Assembly: GCA_963402885.1 (NCBI GenBank)
Contig: OY727098.1
Span: 25,148,417-25,212,416 of the forward strand
DNA: 64,000 nucleotides
Reading direction: 5' to 3'
From: Antedon bifida
Taxonomy: Eukaryota; Echinodermata; Crinoidea; Comatulida; Antedonidae
Part shown: positions 60,601 through 64,000 of the stretch, piece after piece
Numbering within the stretch: the first letter of the stretch is position 1
Layout: the number at the start of each line of letters is the position of its first letter
Notes under the pieces: model-generated
What the model was told of the DNA's origin: nothing
Database searches by the model: none
What the model saw: the letters and a program-made list of their open reading frames with translations, nothing else
Position numbers and translations under genes: made by a program

Positions 60601-63146
60601 GATAGTTTGCCAACAGGCACAATGTCAGTAATAACTATATCAAAGTGGACTACATCTTTTGCAATAAAAACATAAATTGATTTAGCAGTCCCGACATAGT
60701 ATTTACAGACTATCCACTAAGCATATTAAAAAAACAATTTTTTCCACTCCGGCATGATTTTAAAATTTATTATACATGAGCATTTAGCAAATAATTTTCA
60801 GAGAACTACAAGTAGTACAATTAAGAGGGAACGTGCCCTTGTGTAATATACATAGTTCAATAAATTGAACCAATTACATGATCATAAAAACATTTAAACA
60901 CTTTGAATTAAGTAGTACACATAATGTATGTATTGCTAAAACCTACAGTTGACGTTCATTGTATTTTTTCAAAATCAAGATTTCTTTTTTATTTCAAATT
61001 TCAACAGCAAACACATGACTAATTTAAACCATGGGCCTATAAATTAGTATATATTTATAGGTCCATGCTTAAACTATAGGATGCGAAATAAACAAAACAA
61101 CGCATGCTATTATCAAAGACTTGTTCAGTTTCACATAACGAAAAATGGCGCCAAATGGCGTTAAATTCTTTTTAACATTTTTTGTTCCCCAATATTTCAA
61201 TCCAATATTAAATTTTAATGTAACTTTATAATCATTTTTTTGCTAAAACTAATACCAGCAAAAATTTTCTTTATAAAATAAAGGAAACGAAATTAACAAG
61301 GTTGGTGTATTACATTCTTTTGTTGTCATGTATTTTAGTATGATTCAATTTCACGTCTAATAAAAAATCACTATTTTTATAGAACTTTTGCATCAACAAA
61401 TGTAATTCTGAAATAGCCATAAAAATGAATTTAAAAAAATTCCTCAAAATGATGAATATACAAACAATTCTATCTTTGTATGTTTTTATATTTTTTGTGA
61501 GTATCAGTAGCTGGATCTCAATGGAGATACAAATAAAATACAGTAAGCAAAAATCTAAATCAAAACGATAAAGTAAAACAGAAGTGTACAAATACAGCAG
61601 TACTGTAATCAAATGAATTGTAAATAAACAGAAGTGTGATATCACATGAATAATCATTTCTATTAAAAATCTAATAAAAAAACTAAATAATAAACTTAAA
61701 ATTATAAAGAAAAATAATTTGTTTCAGACACAAGATTGTATCATGTTGAAATCAATTTTTTAATTGCTTTGCATGTTCGTTAGTTAAGATCCATTAAGTT
61801 CTTTGTCTAACTCATTAAGGCAGGTTAGAAATCAACGATCTCAATGTGTTAACTGCTTAGATCATTCTGTCACTAGCAACGATGTATCTATAAATTTTGT
61901 TTTCAAGTTGTTATTTTAGTCACATACTAAAGAAGGTATTTCTTTGTAACAATAAGCTTATGATTGCTATATTCATTTTATATGCTTTGATGAATGGGAT
62001 GTATTTTAAAAGTGTTATTACAAGTCTTATGACGCACTGTCTCTGCTGAATTCCACGAAATATTTAAGTAAACAAATCAACATAACTTTTAACCATCAAA
62101 TTGAAAAAAAAAAAAATTTAAAGCTCTGTCTACACTATAAAACTAGTTTGACACAAAAAATGTGATGTGCCGAAATATGTTAGTGATATGACATCATCAT
62201 GTCCATATATGGGCACATCACATTTTTTGTCACATAAAGTTTGATAGTGTAGCTTTAGTCATTGTACAATTTATATATCAAATTTTGTTGATTTTTCATA
62301 TATTTAAAGTTAATTAATACATATTTTATTTTATAACTAAAGGATAGAAGCATAGAATCTAAATATGTCTTAAAATAACTATTTGACTAATTTTAATAAA
62401 GTCTGTGAATTTCAAATCCAATTGTCAATAATATTTTCAAATATTTAGCCAGACAATTTGCACTTTATACCAAATAATACACTAAATCTAATAATTGTTT
62501 GAATAAGTTATAATCCAGTACACATTATACAGTATTGTGTTTGTTAAACAGCAGCTGTATATTAAATACAATATGTACATAATAGGCCTATTATCAAGAA
62601 TAGGCCTAATTAAACTTCAATTAAATTAAAATCATGATGATTTATTCTAGAGGATCATTGAACTTCATAAAGATGGAAATTTAAATTGGAACATACTACA
62701 TTACTATGAAATATTTAATAAATCATAATGTATAAACCGGGTGGAGAGTGGGTCAAAACTAATTCAGGTCTGTCCACACCATGTGTATTCTACTCCTTAC
62801 CTTTAAATCCAGCCTGCAGCATGGTAGTAGCCCTAATTCTAGTCTGTCCACACCATGTATATTCTACTCTTTACCTTTAAATCCAGCCTGCAGCATGGTA
62901 GTAGCCCTAATTCTAGTCTGTCCACACCATGTGTATTCTACTCCTTACCTTTAAATCCAGCCTGCAGCATGGTAGTAGCCCTAATTCTAGTCTGTCCACA
63001 CCATGTATATTCTACTCCTTACCTTTAAATCCAGCCTGCAGCATGGTAGTAGCCCTAATTCTAGTCTGTCCACACCATGTATATTCTTCATACTCTTCAC
63101 CCTCCACATCAACGGTCATATTCTCATTTGTTGGTAAAATATGATG
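54697..63146 (-). CDS. RNF220: E3 ubiquitin ligase RNF220, C-terminal part
   Basis: Exons in transcript order: 63146-63023, 59479-59299, 57888-57830, 57206-57034, 55830-55756 and 54768-54697. Phases agree and they encode the last 227 residues; the N-terminal half lies beyond the right edge. Matches include EEYEEYTWCGQTRIRATTML, NVDGDD--EYGQAQFTEADI and IPCSSDEPSEE. The RING finger is split over three exons: KCLICM, then VQCWHVHCQECWLRTL, then GAKKLCPQCNMITAP, ending RKIYL-stop like the human protein. RNF220 is a RING E3 ligase with reported roles in Wnt/beta-catenin signalling and, with ZC4H2, in neural tube patterning. Two introns begin with tandem arrays that copy the preceding exon end and its donor (56081-57054 and 62769-63066). 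It is tail-to-tail with EFCAB14. Confidence 0.96.
54893..55103 (-). mobile_element. tRNA-derived SINE, headless copy
   Basis: It matches the body of the copy at 17411-17727 (CCCTACTCGTCTCAAAAGAT, CTGGACCTACAGTTTATAGT) but stops at the AACCATGG junction and so lacks the tRNA head. It lies in the last RNF220 intron. Confidence 0.75.
55538..55680. mobile_element. TA-MITE copy 13
   Basis: Both ends are present; the left end lacks the CTATCAAA part (TCTATACTAGTTTGAC). It lies in the last RNF220 intron, 75 bases from the RING exon. Confidence 0.86.
56081..57054 (-). repeat. 73-bp minisatellite copying the RNF220 RING exon end and its 5' splice site
   Basis: Thirteen 73-base periods lead up to the real exon end at 57034. 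On the minus strand each unit reads CTATGAAATGTCTTATATGC then ATG/GTAAGT, that is, codons for MKCLICM plus the donor, followed by intron-like sequence. The copied donors lie at 56152, 56225, 56298, 56371, 56444, 56517, 56590, 56663, 56736, 56809, 56882 and 56955 (plus-strand start of ACTTAC), with the real one at 57028. Only the outermost unit, near 56085, has lost its GT (AAGCTTGG-AAAGTT type). Confidence 0.96.
57513..57663. mobile_element. TA-MITE copy 14
   Basis: Complete, flanked by TTAA on both sides (GTTAAGCTCTG at the left, AGAGCTTAAC at the right). It has a duplicated ATATGGTAGTGATAT block. It lies in an RNF220 intron. Confidence 0.92.
59602..59737. mobile_element. TA-MITE copy 15
   Basis: The left end has changed (AAGCTATGGCTACACTGTTA); the right end is standard (GATAGTGTAGACAGAGCTTT). 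It lies in an RNF220 intron, 122 bases upstream of an exon. Confidence 0.85.
59738..62117. other. Large RNF220 intron, AT-rich
   Basis: No exon or gene was seen on either strand. A 115-codon minus-strand open frame at 61310-61657 is low-complexity (Ile/Leu/Phe-rich) and overlaps repeat R-B. The stretch also has ATGGCGCCAAATGGCG near 61145 and a short palindromic GGGCCTATAAATTAG...TTTATAGGTCC near 61035. Confidence 0.4.
61499..61580 (+). repeat. Dispersed repeat R-B, copy 2
   Basis: It shares GCTGGATCTCAATGGAGATA and AAATCAAAACGATAAAGTAA with 29695-29842. Confidence 0.65.
62118..62256. mobile_element. TA-MITE copy 16
   Basis: Near-complete; the right end is shortened (GATAGTGTAGCTTTA, missing ACAGA). 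It lies in an RNF220 intron. Confidence 0.87.
62769..63066 (-). repeat. 74-bp minisatellite copying another RNF220 exon end and donor
   Basis: CTGTCCACACCATG recurs at 62770, 62844, 62918, 62992 and 63066, a 74-base period. On the minus strand each unit contains the last 55 or so coding bases of the exon (GQTRIRATTMLQAGFK) plus its donor: three decoys at plus-strand 62795, 62869 and 62943, and the real one at 63017. One decoy has drifted to GTAAAG. Read-through meets an in-frame TAG just past the donor. Confidence 0.95.
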
Positions 63147-63182
63147 CTGTAAAAAAAACACCAAAAAAAAGTTACAACATTT

Positions 63183-63215
63183 AATATAATATATATATAT
63201 ATATATAATATAATT
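63183..63215 (+). repeat. (AT)n microsatellite
   Basis: An alternating AT run, AATATATATATATATATATA and continuing, in the RNF220 intron upstream of the first exon seen. Confidence 0.85.
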
Positions 63216-63569
63216 TTTTATTTCTTTGCATAGTTTGGTAGCTAAACAAATAAGTTAAAAATACAAACTTTAGCAAAATTATTTTTAAAAAATGGCCTTT
63301 GTTGGTTGTTTTTGATTGATAAAATAGTAATTTGAATCTATTTAAATATGTCTGTTCAATGCATTACAGTACTGTACTGAACAAATTGCCTCCTTTTATT
63401 TACAATTTAATTTATCTATAGGTTCTTTAAAGATTAAACTACTGTACTTAATTGTTTTAGCACTTTTTAAATGTATTCAAAATGTTCAAAAAGGTTTGTA
63501 GATACTGAATTTTGTGTAGATGTTATTGTAGATCATAATTTGTAATCATTAATTTGTTTTTATTTGTCT

Positions 63570-63632
63570 GTTTTGGACACTTCACACTTTTTTTCTCAAA
63601 CTAGTTTGATAGGGTAGACTCGGTTTGTTTTG
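63570..63632 (-). mobile_element. TA-MITE copy 17, half
   Basis: Only the right half remains (TCACACTTTTTTTCTCAAAC, then TAGTTTGATAGGGTAGAC). It lies in the RNF220 intron at the right edge. Confidence 0.65.
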
Positions 63633-64000
63633 TATAACTAGCAGAAATTTAAATATATAACGAATGATATAATGTTCTCACTTGTTACTATTCAAATACA
63701 TCACTTGAAATATTTTTCGGATTATAATAATGTTCATGAAGTTATTTCAAACCCACGCATGTTTTACTGCCACACACTAATTGTACATTTTGCAGTTTAT
63801 CTCTAAGTGGTAAAAATGTCCCATAATAAAAATCTAGTGAGTCCCGCTGGAGTTTTTTTCAATGTTACTTCATCCTTAAATATACATTTGCTTTTCTTTC
63901 CTGACTTTTAATGTGTTTGCGAGACCTTTGTACTTTAAATGTCGGTAATCTCCGAGTGAAATTGTATAATCGTAAAAAATCAAAATAGAGTAACATCTAA

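Noticed and set aside
61310..61657. 115-codon minus-strand open frame
   Set aside because: It is hydrophobic low-complexity sequence in AT-rich intron DNA, overlaps a dispersed repeat, and has no splice logic or family match.
62929..63144. 71-codon plus-strand frame with repeated Ser/Pro-rich segments
   Set aside because: It is the antisense translation of the 74-bp minisatellite and the RNF220 exon.

Overview
This is eukaryotic genomic DNA: AT-rich, intron-dense, with short exons flanked by GT/AG splice sites, AATAAA signals, a tRNA-derived SINE and a high-copy hairpin MITE. There is no operon, Shine-Dalgarno or CRISPR signal. Protein matches recalled from memory point to an animal. The TAGGCCTA-rich islands, AT richness and deuterostome-like gene set suggest a marine invertebrate deuterostome, most likely an echinoderm; the species is not determinable from this window.

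Gene order, left to right: 5' exon of a polo-like kinase (minus, rest of the gene not seen), SPICE1 (minus), CCDC152 (plus), SREK1IP1 (minus), TM2D1 (plus), TRMT13 (minus), EFCAB14 (plus), a possible three-exon secreted-protein fragment (plus, weak), and the 3' half of RNF220 (minus, continuing past the right edge). From SPICE1 onward the strands alternate strictly. This gives three head-to-head pairs with 0.8-1.35 kb between start codons (SPICE1/CCDC152, SREK1IP1/TM2D1, TRMT13/EFCAB14) and tail-to-tail pairs between them. The exon chains were assembled by hand; every junction keeps reading phase. Predicted lengths (SPICE1 802 aa, CCDC152 251, SREK1IP1 156, TM2D1 189, TRMT13 478) are close to those of the human proteins as I recall them.

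Four things stand out. (1) TM2D1 intron 1 has all the hallmarks of a minor-spliceosome AT-AC (U12-type) intron; only that reading restores the conserved protein. (2) EFCAB14 has two alternative N-terminal exon pairs with identical phases, apparently a tandem duplication that gives two cytosolic tails and two transmembrane segments. (3) Minisatellites in four genes were seeded at exon boundaries: RNF220 twice (73-bp and 74-bp units, each carrying an exon end plus its 5' splice site; 12 and 3 decoy donors), EFCAB14 twice (a 3' splice-site repeat and a 51-bp array starting at the stop codon) and SREK1IP1 once. (4) A TA-flanked MITE of about 140 bp occurs about 17 times, including one copy ending 4 bp after the TRMT13 stop codon.

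The genes are unrelated housekeeping functions (centriole biology, RNA processing, tRNA methylation, ubiquitination, membrane proteins) and do not form a pathway. Their shared interest is linkage: PLK3, RNF220, EFCAB14, TM2D1 and TRMT13 all lie on human 1p as I recall, so the window looks like a piece of an ancestral linkage group. The stretch from 1 to 6.4 kb, the stretch from 6.5 to 11.4 kb and most of 49.3 to 54.6 kb hold no convincing coding sequence.
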